Positions 1 to 13,308 of a stretch of DNA of 64,000 bases are shown here, piece after piece. The number at the start of each line of letters is the position of its first letter. Position 1 is the stretch's first letter. Below the pieces are notes generated by a model. That model was not told the DNA's origin. It saw nothing but the letters and a program-made list of their open reading frames with translations, and ran no database searches. Source of the DNA: Linnemannia elongata (Eukaryota > Mortierellomycota > Mortierellomycetes > Mortierellales > Mortierellaceae); assembly GCA_036320915.1 (NCBI GenBank), contig JAXBDG010000012.1, positions 372,001-436,000 on the forward strand, in the 5' to 3' direction. The position numbers were made by a program, and so were the translations under genes.

Positions 1-371
1 AGCGGATCGATCTTAGAAGGGACTATAAGTAGTTTGGTAAGTAGGTAAGTAGGTAAGTAGGCAGTAGGTAATTGGTAGGGTGGACACGAAGAGAAAGGGC
101 ATTAATTGAAGATTCTCGTAGTAGGATGGGTGGGTGTCGATATCACTCCTCTTTGGTAGACTATAGTGAATAGGATAACGTGCGTGTGTATGTGCCCCTA
201 TCCTGTGTGGAAAAAGAAAGGAAAACATATGGGAAGCGAGCAAGACAGTTCAGTACGTTGTCCGTTTCATAGTCATTTAAGCAAGACGTGTGTCGAGTCG
301 AATCGACACTGTCTTTTTCTTCCCCTTGTTTCTGTTTGCGTGTTTTTGATTGTGTGTGTGTGTGTGCGTGT

Positions 372-414
<43 letters not shown>

Positions 415-1098
415 CGTATGTGTGTGTCCTTTTTCTTTTTCAAACTCAAACTACAGAGTACAGACAAAGAAGCACCCTCTTCTTGCTTCTATCGTCTCTT
501 CCCCTGTCTCTCTCTCTCTCTCCCTCTCCCACTCTCACTTTCCCAATCCTTCTTCTTCTCCCATCATCTTTCACTTTCTCGCCCTCCTTCTACTTCCACC
601 TCTTCCTCTTCCTCTTATATTCATCAAACCCTCTCAGCCACACACTTGTCCATCTTTCCATCCCCTCCCTTCCTCGACACCTTCGACACCTTCAACACTC
701 AAACACTGACATTCATACACTCACATAGATAGACAGACTCAGCGCACACAGAGTACACGGGGCACACGCAAGACACAACACACAAGATCAACCTACCATC
801 CTCCTCCTCCACAGCCAACACTCTCAACTCCTCCCATCTCTGGATCGTGTTCTCCCTGTGAGCCGGCGTCTCTCTCTCTCTTTCTCCCTCTCTCTCTCTC
901 ACTCTCTCTTCTTTTCATCTCCTGCCCACCCCATCACAAACAGCTAGCCCATGGACCACGCTCCTCCTCGGTAGTTGATTCGATCAAACGACACTCCTCC
1001 CGCCCACCCGATCGACCTGCTTTCATCGCCAAAACATACCCTAGTCACTTCACTCACAAGGGCACTAGGACACATCAACACCACCTTTAAAACGTCCA
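1..1098. other. Upstream region of MED12, microsatellite-rich
   Basis: No gene is supported here. There is a GT run at about 351-375, directly followed by a GA run at about 381-412. From there to about 900 the + strand is strongly CT-rich, as is common in fungal promoters and leaders. Long open frames in this stretch, such as 166-732, consist of low-complexity Ser/Leu/His and have no domain, so they are not called. The MED12 promoter and 5' leader probably lie here. Confidence 0.6.
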
Positions 1099-4000
1099 AT
1101 GTCCAAGTTCCCAGGTAAGCTCTAGCGCGAAAGAATGATCACCCCATGCGAGTGAATCGAATCCATTGAAACAGCCCACCCAAACCTTGCCTGTTCTTCG
1201 ACGAACTATGGTTAACAATTTTCTTTACTTGCACGGTAGGCCATACAAACCACCCGCGCGGTGCCTTTCCGCAATACCCACCAGGATCAGGACCGGGACA
1301 GGGACAGGGAGGACAGAGTGGACAAATCAACAACGGACTCGGACAAGGCCCACCAATGCCTGGTCGGATGGGTTTCAATACCGGTCGCGTCACTGGTCCA
1401 CCGTCAATGGGGTATCACTCAGGAAACCAAGGCCAAGGGGGCTATTCTGGAGCCTTTACTACGTCCTCGGGAATGCCATACAACAACAATATGGGCAACA
1501 ACAACATGAACATGAACAACAACAACCTCAACGCCACCAACAATTCACAGATGCCCTACGGACACGCATCTCAGGTCTCCACACCAACCCACTCACCCTA
1601 TGCGTCCTCACCTTCGTCATCGGCACATCCAAATTCAGGCAAGAGCCAGTCCTCTCTGCCCTTGCGGCGGTATATTTTACTACCACCTCCGAGGAAGCGC
1701 AAACTGCACAAGACCAGCGATCTGGGTATGACTGCGATGGACTAGTTGGAAAATGACATATGCGCGCGACTCTTAGTTCGTACCTGGAAATCATCACTAA
1801 CTTAATTCGTTCTATTCATCTTTTGCGATTGATATACCATAGGATTTCCTGGGGTGTTTCCACAAAAACCAGGCCAGGACGAGGATCAGATGACTCATAG
1901 CAACGTGAAAACGGGATACATCGACAAAGGGATTATTCAGGTAACCGACTATCCCCTACCTGGCAAAGAGGCATTCCCTGGCAACTAGAAGGATCAATGC
2001 TATAATACGTCATCAACTCTAACCCACAAACCCCTTTAGAACGAGACAGTATCAGCTCAAGGAATATTGGCGGACAGGCTTCAGGATCCAAAGAAGCAGC
2101 ACGACCTTGGGGCCTTCATGGTTCAGGTGTTGAAAAAGAGGCAAGAGTCGAGCAAGATCGCCGGGTATGGGGGCCATTTTCAATTCGCAATGGCCGAGTG
2201 ATCTAATGCATGATAGCAGGATGAAAGAATAGAAATATGCAAATGGAAACTGACCGGTAATACTGGTTCTATTTGGCAATGGTTAGACCAAGCACGTTCA
2301 GACCACCAAACCGCGCTACATTGAACGATCAAAAGAAAGAACAGTGGCTATCGGATCTGTCAGGAACGACACCTCTGCGACGGCTCTCAAAAAGCGTGCC
2401 TCACGGATTCAAAGCAGAAAAACTCCTGGAGGCCTTAGCCCAACGACAGGTGCCCATGTTGCGTGCCACCTGGTACATCAAGATCGTGGCATTGAGCGAG
2501 ATGCAAGCTCAGCGTAATCGCCCGTCAATTTCCCAGAGCCAGTATTCTACCGAGTGGACAGCGATAGTCAGCATGTTTCTCAAAAAGCAGCTCTTAGAAA
2601 TCAACCCTCATTCGACCTCAAAACCAGCACCTACGGCCCTTAATGCTTCGAGCGGCTCCCAGAATTTCAAGCCATGGACAAGCGAGGAGGCCAAGGAGAG
2701 ATGGGAGGCCAAGTGGCGGTACTCGGTCATGCTTACAAAGTGGCAGTACAACGAGGGATTGCTGGATCATCGGCACTTTCTCCGAGCGACAGTCGAACAA
2801 CTCTCCAGTCTTTGCTTTGAGCAAATTGCCTTGTTGCTGAGTTTGATTGCCATGTTCTTGTCAGAGTATGCGCGATCCAGACTACTCATGCGACTCTTGA
2901 TCGAAGGCCTTCTCAATGCTCTTCAGCAGGTATGTCTCGCCTACTATGAACTTGTACTTCTCAGGACCACGAGTATCCCATACAGCACTTGTGGCTAATA
3001 CATGTTCGCTTAATTCTATTACTTTCAGCTTCAGCGCCACCCTACCTACAACCAGAAGCTATTCCGGTACTCGTATCTTGAGCTGGAACTCAAGAGGATG
3101 CTTCAGGTAAGTTTCAGTTATCAATTATTAAGTCAAGAAGTGCAAGTGTCAGTTGTTTCCCGGTACTTTTATTGACGACCAACTTTGAATCACCCATTAT
3201 ATGCTATAGTCCATTTTCTTATCGACACCGGACATGTTTGTGATACCAAAAGCATGGACAACGCACGCAACTTTGCTGCAGCAGGTTCTCCTCGAAGACA
3301 TCCAGTCCAGCCCGCACAAGCCAACATCATTCCCCAATGTTGGCTCAGTACTGGAGAGTCATTACAACATGATTCAGGCGCGAGTCCGCGTATTTACCCA
3401 CCTCAACTCGACCGGCACCGAGCCAAAGATCAAGGGCTCGCGGATAGGGGGCAATGTCGAGGTATTGCACTTTGCGGAGCAAATTCTATTGTAGGCAATT
3501 TGGCGGTGAAAATTTATTTTCTTTTCGTAAAATGGTTCACTAACGCCACTTGTATATTTCGTCTCGTTCTGGCGGAATAGATACTGGACAAAGTTGGCCC
3601 GTTTTCGGATCTGGATGAGGTGGCACATGAGTACTTCGCGGACTTTATGGACGAGGACAACGGGTCGTCATTACCACCATCACCATCTAAGTCTGTCTTT
3701 TCGCCCCGATCCTCGTCCCCATTTGCAACACCAGCAGGAACATCCGCGGCGTCTGCATTTCACCACCAAGATCTAGCATGGAAGGCTCGTGTCAACACGC
3801 TGTGCGAGTGGGCTATCACCAACTCTCGTTATGGCCATCACCGGATCTTCCTTGTAGGAACATTGCTTAGATTGTGGCGAGATAGCCCGAACCTTGCGGT
3901 CCACCTCAGTCCGCTTGAGAAAGCATCTCGGTTACAGTCCGCTCTGCTTGAGTTTCTGGATTCTTTCAACGGTACTCATCATCCGCTATCACAATCGGAC

Positions 4001-7000
4001 AATTCCTCTCATGGTCATCATCAGCAGCAACAGCACCTTGATCACCATGAACAGCACCTCCAGCACAGCAGCGAAGATGTGCTGGAAGCGATGGCGCGAC
4101 TCTTCGGCAACCTCATCCGCGACCGCTTGTTCTCGTACCAGCAATACATCCAGAGACTGATTGCAAGAGGCGATTTACAACCGAACAAGAGAAGCCAGGA
4201 GTCAACTTTGCGACACCTGAAATACCTCCAATCGTTTCCTTTACACCAGGATGCCGAGGCGCATCATTTCAACCAACGCAGAGTTGTGCTCTTTGGCGTG
4301 GATGGGGAGGATGACTATGACCGAGAGTGCTTCGAGACAATCACGGCCCAAATCAAAACCCGGCTACCGTACATGTTCTCTACTGAAGGTATTTAATGTT
4401 TTGCATCTTAAAATCGGAATAGGTCATTTGTACCCGCAACTGAGCGCAGCAACGATACTAAACCTTCGTTCTGGCTTCTTATAATCTTAGCGGCGAATAT
4501 GACTGTGCCAATCAAAGATACTCCGCAGGACAATCAGGATCTGGCAACACCCCTCCCTGTGCAATTGACGGAGCTGATTATCTCTGCTAGTCGATTTTGC
4601 CAGATCCGGGTCACATCTCAGTGGTTACTGGAGGCAGTGAGACTCTACGTTGTCAAGCAGATCCCAATTGGAGAAGACAACTGGAGGGTCATGACATCGC
4701 CAGGATCCTCACTGCTGAACGGCCGTCAGTTTGCGACCATTGTCAATGTCATGGAAGTCGCCAGCGATTTCCACTCGCTTTACGAGGTATGTGTTTCGCC
4801 GCTGCGTTTATATGTGAGCGTTTTTTCAGAGTATCTGCGCCGTATTTTCAAGAAATTAATTCATAGTTGTATCAATTAGATGTGCATATGGCTTATGGAG
4901 CACACTTCGGACAAGACATTGTTGACATACACTGTCAACTTGGCCAGGAAGCATTACATGGTTTGGGCCGCCATGGGTGTCTTGACACAATTCTCTCAGG
5001 CCATTCTTGCCAAGGTACATATACTCGCCCATCGTGCTGGATGGAGCATTCGCCACCAATTTTAGTATAGAACTGAGACTAACGACATACTTCACAACCT
5101 TGACGACGAACCAATTAGCACTACAGCCTGCAAGGAAAGAACGTGTTGTTCAAGACACTGCCCCGATTTTTGGCATTGGAAGCACACAACGTCCCAGAAG
5201 ACATTCGGATAGAGGTATGATGTGTTCACATCAACTGAATATTGTTCTGGACTTCTGTCACTTAATATTTAGAGACAGAACGCATTCTAACGCAATACTG
5301 CCCTTATTTAGCTCGAAGGCGATTTGGCGAGCTTGAAGACTTCGATACCCGCAGGAGCAACGATACCGCCCCAGATCCAGGAGCTGCAGTACGTTCTCAA
5401 GGATCTTTCTCCTTCAGCTGTCTCCATCACAGCCTCCGCATTGCATGCCAAATATGGTGGTCTGGCCCATTGGCCCCTTCGACTATTTGATGGCTGCATC
5501 GAGGCATTACGGAAACTGGATTCAACGACCCGGCCACAACCAGATCATTCTCTCAACGGTTTCTCTTCCTCGGCAGCTGCGCAGGAGATCGTCAGGGCGT
5601 CAAGGATATATGCGGAGCTTTTGGTTGAGATGGCTGAGCGAGTCGGAAATGGTTGCATGGACGACGTCGTACACTCTTGGCTCCGGCTACATGACATTGA
5701 CTGGATGACAAGGGTGATCGGTGCAGAAGGTCATGCCGAGGGCACAGGAGCATCCCAACCCCCGATCTGGTTCCTCTCGTTCATGATCCAATTGGTCATT
5801 CAGGGCTTTTGTTCTATTGACGTACTGGTTCAGCATATGTGCGCGGACATGTTGGCCAAGATCACCGACGCCGTTTACCCTCACGGAGAGGACTCGCACC
5901 ACCAGCTTCACATGGAAGACGTTCAGTTGCACCAGCAACCGAACGCATCGACTCTGCGTCTTTGCTCAGCCATCGTACATTTGCTCCGGCTTTTGCTACT
6001 GGAGGACGCTTCTTGGAACCCTCGAGCTCATCATGCCTACGGAGCAAGTCATCATGTTCTCTCAGCCGATCACCACCCTCATCGACTCGGAATCCAATTA
6101 ACCCTTGCGGAGATCCACGCCCTTCAGACTCAGCGGTTTTCGAGGTTGATGACCATGCAGCACACTGTCCGTCAGGGTGAAAACCGTCAGAACGAGGATA
6201 TGCAGGAAGCGCAGGATCCATCAGAAAGTGAAGGGTATACTTCGCTTCAGGAGCAACAGATGATGCTGGTTCAGTTCCAGATTTCGCGGAGTCTTGTCTG
6301 GATTGAGTCTTGTCTGCCTTTGAACCACACAGTCTTGCATGAGATCCAGGAGTACCGGAAGGACTGGGCTCTGTCAGCCGACTGGCTGCGGGAAAAATGC
6401 CTTGCCAACGTGGAGGGAGCCTACAAGATCTTTTTGCAGACCAGGCAGGACCAGCAGAGCTCGATTGCAGGACCAGAATCAGGGTTCGTTAAAGAGAGCG
6501 CCAATGGCAGTCTTCAGAGGCATCAGGAGGTAGTGGAGCGCAAGATGATGGAGACATTCCAGATGTTGGTCGCCGAGAGTCATGAGAGCCTTTTGTTGTT
6601 GGATACCTATGGCGAGACGTCATTGACACCGAGCATGATCCATCAACGGACATTCCGGTCCATATTTTTGCGCGTAGATCGTTGGATCTTTGACCGCTGC
6701 AAGGTCGAGTTCTGGCTGCTGCTGGACACCGTTATGATGGAGCGAACAGGGCGGGAGAAGCGGTCAGAGGGTTCTGGTCATAGCAAGGACGGGGTCTCGG
6801 CAGCATCCCGAGTTTCACCATCTGTTACAGAAGGGATGATGATGATGGAGGGCGTAACCATGACTTCAGGACCCGGATCGTCGCCTCTCGGCGATGGCAC
6901 TGCAGGCGGAAGCAGTGGCGACTCGTTGCAACAGCTGATTCACATCTTTTTCCAGGAGTTTGTCCTTTCAGAGCGAGCCGACAAGGAACTGCTGGGCAGG

Positions 7001-10000
7001 ATGCTGATCGGGATGAGGCATGATGTTGTCGAAGAGGTAAAAAAAACCTCCCATCTGGTTATTGCCGTTTACAGTGGACCGGCCTCTTATTTCATTATAC
7101 TGATCTTCACCACTCTTTCTGTATTGATGATAGTTCATCCAATATGGATATGGCCTTTTGACAGGACACCCTAACGCCTCATTTCCACAGAACGTAATGA
7201 TTGTTCAACGACCTGTGGAGAGCGCCGATTACATCAGGATTGTGTCCAACTTTCACTATGTGATGGAAGTGCTCATGGGCGAAGGGCAGCCAACTGTCAC
7301 CCTCTCCCTGGGCGGTGACGAGCCATCCAGCCAGCAAGCAGCCAATGCTGCCACTCCATCCGCAAGCACCCCATCAGCCACTGGATTTCAACCCGCAGCA
7401 ACACTCACCAACTCTAAGCGTGGATCGGATTGTCTTCAAGGATTGGACGCGACACAGCTGGAGAACAGGATCGGCTTTGCCAAGAATTTGCTCTGGCAGC
7501 TCAAGCGCTTTGAGGAACGGATCAAGGTGTTCGATGTCATGCATGCTATCGGATGCACGTTTGATGATGCTGCAAAGGTAGTTCAGGACAATGAGTCCGG
7601 ACATGGTGACATGGAGGATCTGTTGTTGGCGGCTTCGCTCCAGAAGGGTGACCCCCAGCTCGTGAATTCGATTCAGCGACAGCAACGCCAGAGGCAGCAA
7701 CAACAGGCCACGGCATCGTCCATTCACCTGATTGACCTCCGAACTTCACTCAGCCTTCGACTTCGTCTACTTGTGCCCTTGTTGCCAGTGATTCTCCAAC
7801 ACCCAACCTCGTCAGCTTGTGACCTCTCAACATATCTCATCCGATTGACCAACCTTTTGGTATCCTCAATTGTCCATGGTCACGGATCAGAGGAAAGGCT
7901 ATTTGAGTTTTGTCTAGACATGGTCTCGTGTCTGATGGATGAGGTTCTATTGCTCAGTGGTAGCCTGAGAGGTGGAGTGGATGAGCTGAAGTCGATGAGG
8001 AACGATATTCTGAACCAGCTCCGCACAGGATTGCCTCAGATGACTACTTCGATCCCTACGGTGTTTGCCAGCAGGATATTCAGGATATTGCCCTTCCAGC
8101 AACACAACGTCTACTTTACCAGCCTTCGTATTGGTGGGGATTCAGGAGCGAACACCGTTGGCGTTGCAGGAATTAAGGCCCAGCACAAGGAGATCCAGCC
8201 AAGGCCGTGGGACTGGCTCGAGGACTGTGTTGGAGATGTCGACCAGGGTCAGGGCCAGGGATCACACGCGCAGCAAGGCCAACAGTCAGCCCAGAGTCCA
8301 GCGCTTGGCTTGGCGCTTGCGGATTCTGGCTCGTTTTCGGGACTTGGCAATGGCGATAGTACTGGAGGATCGGGACTTCTCTCAGGATCGGCCTCGTCGT
8401 TCCACGGAGGATCATCGTCGTCCCTGACGGGGGGCGGTGGAGGTTGTCATGGTGGCGAGAACTTGAACGACACGTCCATCTCTCTGACGTTGTTTGGCGC
8501 CAAGCAGGTTCGAAAGTCGACAGAAGGAACGACCTACCAGATGCAATTCCAAAGTGGCCATGGTGGCGGAGACGACGAGCAGGAACTATTGATGGTGGAG
8601 GAGCAGCAGCGTCCATGCGAATACAACCACTCTCACCAACAGCAGATTTGGATGCTTCAACATCAACGACACCAACAGCAACAGCAACAGTTGCTTCTTC
8701 AACAACAACAACAGGAACAACTTCAACAGCAACTTCAACAACAACAACAACTTCAGCGGCAGCAGCAGCAATCTCAGGCGAACGCGGACACTCCAAATGT
8801 GAGCGGTAGTAGCGGTGTAGGCGGTGTTCCGATGCTGGGATCAAGATCGTCCTCGTCGTCCGGAGGCATCCGTTCTGGATCTATCCCACCGCTAGTCCGA
8901 CAACAGGAACCCGACCCTGAGCAAGAAGAAGGTCAGATCCTAGGCGACGATGACCTGGATATGGGCTGGGATATCACCGCTCCCTCGCTTACGCCCACAC
9001 TCCCTGCTACATCCATCGCCATACCGGCGACAAGTGGCGCCTCGATGTCACCATCGATTCTGACCGGTGGCGGCGTCTCCTTGATGGAGGACGGAGAGCT
9101 GATTGAAAAGATGGAGGATAGCGAGCCGTTGGACATGGGACAAGGTGTAAGTGGTGCTATGGCCTCATCTATCCCAGTGTCGATCACGTTGCCATTTGTC
9201 CCTGTAGCAACCGCTGCTCCTGCTGCTGTTCCTGCAGCCAAACCTCCGGTTCCTTCGAAAAAGAAATCATCAGGCAACTCCAAGGCCGCACGTGCGGCGG
9301 CGGCAACTGCCACTGCCACTGCTGCTGCCGCTGCTGCTGCTAATGCTAATGCTGCTGCCGCTGCGGCAGCCGCAATTGCCAATGCTCCTCCTGTTCCGAC
9401 TACTACAACAGCGCCGGCACCTACGACAACTGCCAAGTCGCGTACTGGCAAGGGTAGTCGGAAAGGCAGCAAAACTCAAGCGGCTGCGGCAACTACAGCA
9501 GCCACAGTTGCAACGGAACCTATGTCTGTGACGTCGACCTCCATCACTGTTGCGCCGATTACCTCAATGGCTCCGGGTCCCTCGTTGCAGACGACGGTTG
9601 GCCTTCCGAACGCGGTAACCGTCACAGCTTCGTTGCCTCCTGTTCAACAACAACAACAGCAGCAGCAGCCGATGCAGTTCATGCCGCAAGGTCAAGCTGG
9701 ACAGTTCCAGCAGGCGCAACCCTTTGGACAACTTCCGCTTGGATTCCAAGGACAGCAGATGAGATCAGTTGGAGGAGCAGGAGGTGGGATGCAAGTTCCA
9801 ATGTCGATCGCATTGCCTGGTCAACCACAGCAGTCAGGCCAGATGAACAGTCACCAACTGATGAATGCTATGCGTCAAGGACCAAATGCGATGGCGATGG
9901 CGATGGGCATGGCGGGTGGGACGAACGCAATGTCGACGGGTACAACGATTGGAGGAATTCATGTGCCAATGCTGAGCCATCAACAACTCCAACAACAACC

Positions 10001-10211
10001 CGGCCAACAGCAACAACAGCAACCGCAGTACATGGATCCGTCAGCCTTCTTGGCAACTTCAGGGGCAGCAGGCAACCAAGTGTTTGGAGCGGGGAACCCG
10101 ATGAATATTAATTTGGCGCACTTGGGACAGCCTGGCGGTGGAGGAGCTGGAGGGCCAAGGGGCGCGAATCAGCACGGAGGTGGTGGTGGACAGGGTGGTG
10201 GATTCTTTTAG
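1099..10211 (+). CDS. MED12: Mediator of RNA polymerase II transcription subunit 12
   Basis: MED12 (yeast SRB8) is part of the Mediator kinase module and activates the CDK8-cyclin C kinase in the nucleus. Thirteen exons close in phase: 1099-1114, 1240-1725, 1843-1940, 2040-2164, 2287-2929, 3029-3106, 3210-3461, 3581-4388, 4491-4786, 4880-5014, 5119-5214, 5312-7036 and 7191-10211, giving about 2592 aa. The N-terminal region carries the family motif FPQKPGQDEDQ split over exons 2-3. Exon 5 carries the MED12 domain, with WLSDLSG, SVPHGF and QVPMLRATWYIKIV at about residues 260-320. The C-terminal exon has Gln-rich tracts (about residues 2070-2115), an Ala-rich tract (about 2285-2325) and further Q/G-rich sequence. 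Many fungal homologues are around 1400-1600 aa, so this one is long. Exon 1 encodes only five residues and is the least certain part. Confidence 0.93.
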
Positions 10212-10539
10212 ATGGGCCTATGGATTGTAGAATATCATGCAGGAGTTGGTCTTGTTTTTTGGGGTTATGGAGGGCAATTGAAGAGACTGAAGGAAGGAAG
10301 GAGATGTTGTATTAAACCAAGAATACTCATTTCATGCTTGTCAATCGAATGTTTATTGTCTTTAGCAATGCCAAAAAAAAAAGACGAGGAGCGATATGAC
10401 ATTTGTGCATGCAAAAAGGGAGTGTAATGAAGCTATGTAACGAGAAGGTGATTGTGTGCTACAGTCAAGAGGAGGAAGGAGTGAGCGAAGCCGTTGTTGA
10501 TGAGGTGGAGACTCTGCGATGAATTGCACCCTCGACAGA
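10212..10539. other. Convergent 3' intergenic region
   Basis: This short stretch separates the MED12 stop from the stop of the F-box gene on the other strand. It holds AT-rich sequence and an A-run near 10374-10382, compatible with two facing 3' UTRs. No gene is seen. Confidence 0.5.
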
Positions 10540-11694
10540 CTAGTCGGAGTCGAAGTAGAGACGGCCGAAATCGTCAGACATGACTGTGGCTTCGGGCCAA
10601 AACTCCTCTACCCATTGCCTCTCCTCATCCCCAAAGCCCACTATCATGTGGACCAAATCCACAGTGCGCAGGTTCTTGAGTCCATGTAACAGAGCCATTC
10701 CGCTTTCGAGGGTCATTGAGAGGCAGTCCTGCTGGAGGAACTCTGGGATATGATGGCGGTCATTCCAACTATGGTTGCCGTGGGTGTAAACGCCCAAGCA
10801 AAGTTCGCGGAGGTGTACCAGTCGTCCCAGCTGTGTGTAGACCTGGCGTTGAAGATCGATGCTCTCCTGGGGACTCCCATTCAGCATAAGCACTCTTGAT
10901 GTTTTATCGGTGAAGATATAATTTAAATCCCACCGTGGAACTCCTCTAATGAGGCAACAAAAACTCTCGAGACCAGTGCAGGCCCAGTTCTCACCAACAA
11001 CATCCGCTGCCTGTAAACAAGGCTGGTGGTCGACACAATATCTTCTGTGTAGGTACGGGAGGATATGAAAACACCTGAGCTTTGGAGCTGAGCAGAGCAA
11101 CCGCTGAATCTCGAGACTGCTGAAGGTACTTTCCTTGGCGAAAAAGACCTCTATAGTCGGGACATGACGGAAAAAGGCCTTTACAGACTCTGGTCCGAAG
11201 TTAACGTTACCAACAGGGCCAAAAGCGCGCACACGCCCTGTCTTACCACACACCAACTGCTTCAGGCCCCCAGTGCACCGGCGAATCAAGTCCGCCATCA
11301 AATCATCCTCGGTCACGCGGCCCACAACGTGCAATGATGTCATATATGGGAAGGTCGGAGGAGCCAGCTCTAAGTACTCCCTAAGCATATCGTCGTCGTT
11401 GACAGAAATTTCCAACGACCGGAGGTTGTGGCCGTAGATTCGAAAGGCTCCAGACCTTGCGCTTTCCATGAACAAGTGATTATTAGCCTTCCGGTTCTGG
11501 TTACAATACTTAGGGCAGAAGCAGATGCTTGAGTAGTTGTCGATTATGAGATATCCCCAGAGAGAATGGGAGAAACAATCTCGCCAATCATGGCAGACAA
11601 GGACACAGCGGACGAGGTCATGTTGTCCCAGGAATGAGGCCACCATGCCTTGGATTTCTAGCGGAAGAGAAGCGAACGATACCGGTTCCGACAT
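10540..11694 (-). CDS. F-box protein, LRR-like
   Basis: Single-exon gene of 384 aa. The N-terminus has a clear F-box: SLPLEIQGMVASFLGQHDLV followed by VCHDWRDCFSHSLW, at about residues 7-50. F-box proteins recruit substrates to SCF (SKP1-cullin-F-box) ubiquitin ligases. The rest has irregular leucine-rich repeats (LRSLEISVND, LHVVGRV, LRTVDLVHM), as in the large F-box/LRR families of early-diverging fungi. The start was placed at the ATG just before the F-box; the open frame runs on upstream to 12102, but that part is low-complexity Ser/Thr/Phe and looks like leader. The substrate is unknown. It converges on MED12. Confidence 0.8.
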   Translation of the reverse strand: MSEPVSFASLPLEIQGMVASFLGQHDLVRCVLVCHDWRDCFSHSLWGYLIIDNYSSICFCPKYCNQNRKANNHLFMESARSGAFRIYGHNLRSLEISVNDDDMLREYLELAPPTFPYMTSLHVVGRVTEDDLMADLIRRCTGGLKQLVCGKTGRVRAFGPVGNVNFGPESVKAFFRHVPTIEVFFAKESTFSSLEIQRLLCSAPKLRCFHILPYLHRRYCVDHQPCLQAADVVGENWACTGLESFCCLIRGVPRWDLNYIFTDKTSRVLMLNGSPQESIDLQRQVYTQLGRLVHLRELCLGVYTHGNHSWNDRHHIPEFLQQDCLSMTLESGMALLHGLKNLRTVDLVHMIVGFGDEERQWVEEFWPEATVMSDDFGRLYFDSD

Positions 11695-12645
11695 CTTGGT
11701 CAAGTCGGATCCAGCGAGTGAGTGTCGAGTTTTGGTAGTGGTGGTGGTAGCAGTTGTCAAAATGAAAAAGAAAGTGGTGGTTGGATGGTTAATGGAAGAG
11801 TAAGACGAGAGAGAAAGATGGTTAGACTGAAGAGTAAGAAGAGAAAGAAGGAATGATTTTAGATGGAAGAGGAGGATGAACGAGAAGAAAAGAGAAGAAA
11901 GAGGCGATGAGTTGAACGAAGAATGCATGTCAGGTGGGAAGGCATAGATTGTTTCTCTAATGTCGTTTGTAATGGTGTGCAAAGGTGGCGATGTACATTG
12001 ATCGGCGAATTTCTTAATCTGTTGAAGAATTACACAATTGATTCTGTCACGCAGACATGTACTTCTCATCACTTTCTTTGTTGTTTCCCACTTACACAAC
12101 AAATTTGCAAAAAGACGCGTGAACCATGGACAGTGGCCGTAGATTCACCTTAGACTTCTACCGAGATTACAAAAAACAATGGTTCCCACATCTTATGGGC
12201 AATAGTAATGCCATGATTCCACTTCCTTCGTACTCCGGGTTGCAGCCTCACCTGCACTCAATCCCGAGTCGATCGACTTTGCTGGCTCCTTCAACTCAAC
12301 CCGTTCCCTCCCTGGATACCTGTCATTGATGAGAGGTTAAGACAAGCTTCGAGCCCTTCGCATAACCGTTGTCAATGTCTCCAGGTAGGTAGGTAGATCT
12401 GAGGTACGGCGGATCAGCGAGCATTGACCGCAACTCCTCGACGCCAATTTTCCCTCCGTTTCTTCCCTCGAAGACTAGTCCGCTTCCGCAAGGTCAAGCC
12501 TGCATTCGAGTGTCTTCTGGAGCAGAGTATATACTTGGCTACGCGGCACGAAAACTCGTACGAGGTGCTCTAAGCGACGTGCTAGCTAGCTCTTCCCCTT
12601 CTCACGGATTTCTGTTGTTTTTAAGAGTTGGCGAGCTGGGTCTTT

Positions 12646-12682
<37 letters not shown>

Positions 12683-13308
12683 GTTTTTTCGTCTAACGAG
12701 ACGCGAACATTTTGTTCGTTCGCTCAAACATTAACTGTTTTGTTCTTCTTTTCTTTCTCTTGTACCCCTTTTCGTTTTTGACGACTGGCGCACTTTCCCT
12801 TTATTCCACGTTCCAGGAGCGGCCCATACTATTTGGCCAGACCCATCTAATCCTACTGCTATCTCTACTCCAAGGCTCAACCTCTCCTTCCTTTTCCATC
12901 CTTCTCGTTGAATTTATACGCACGATCAGGAGCATAATGATCCGCTTCCTCACCCAAGATTATTACTGTGTATCAAAGTAAAGTGTGAGTAGCTGGGGAT
13001 AGTAGACTAGCCCTCTTTGGATGCATTCACAAAAGGAATCACGACACGATCATCCATCTCTCTCTCCCCTTCTTCTCTTTTAGCCTTGACAGCCATTCTG
13101 TAGTTCTGTCTCGGCACTCCTTGCTACGACTCCTGGAATTTTGAGGTGTTTCTGTTGTCTCTGGTTTTGTTTGTCTCCTCAACAAAGTAAATATCATTTT
13201 TTTCAAAGAAACGCTCCTTCTTTCAGTACTTTTTTTCCACAACCCATCTCTCACCTCCTCCTCCTCCCCCCCCTGCTCGTCCTTTCGCACAATCCTTTTC
13301 TATTCACC
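11695..13308. other. Intergenic region with a 35-base T tract
   Basis: No supported gene. A T run of about 35 bases lies at about 12647-12681. A 67-codon + strand frame at 12126-12329 has no domain and no splice partner. The stretch before 13309 is CT-rich with C runs and probably serves as promoter and leader of the small secreted protein gene. Confidence 0.5.

Noticed and set aside
166..732. 188-codon + frame upstream of MED12
   Set aside because: Translation of GT, GA and CT microsatellites; composition is low-complexity Ser/Leu/His/Arg.
8173..9472. Long minus-strand frames opposite the MED12 tail
   Set aside because: They are antisense readings of the Gln/Ala repeats of a well-supported exon.
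11695..12102. N-terminal extension of the first F-box gene
   Set aside because: Upstream in-frame sequence is Ser/Thr/Phe low complexity and the F-box sits right after the internal Met at 11694, as in the family.
12126..12329. 67-codon + frame beginning MDSGRRFTLDFYRDYKK
   Set aside because: Plausible-looking first 25 residues, but no splice partner or domain, and Ser/Pro-rich afterwards; not enough to call a gene.
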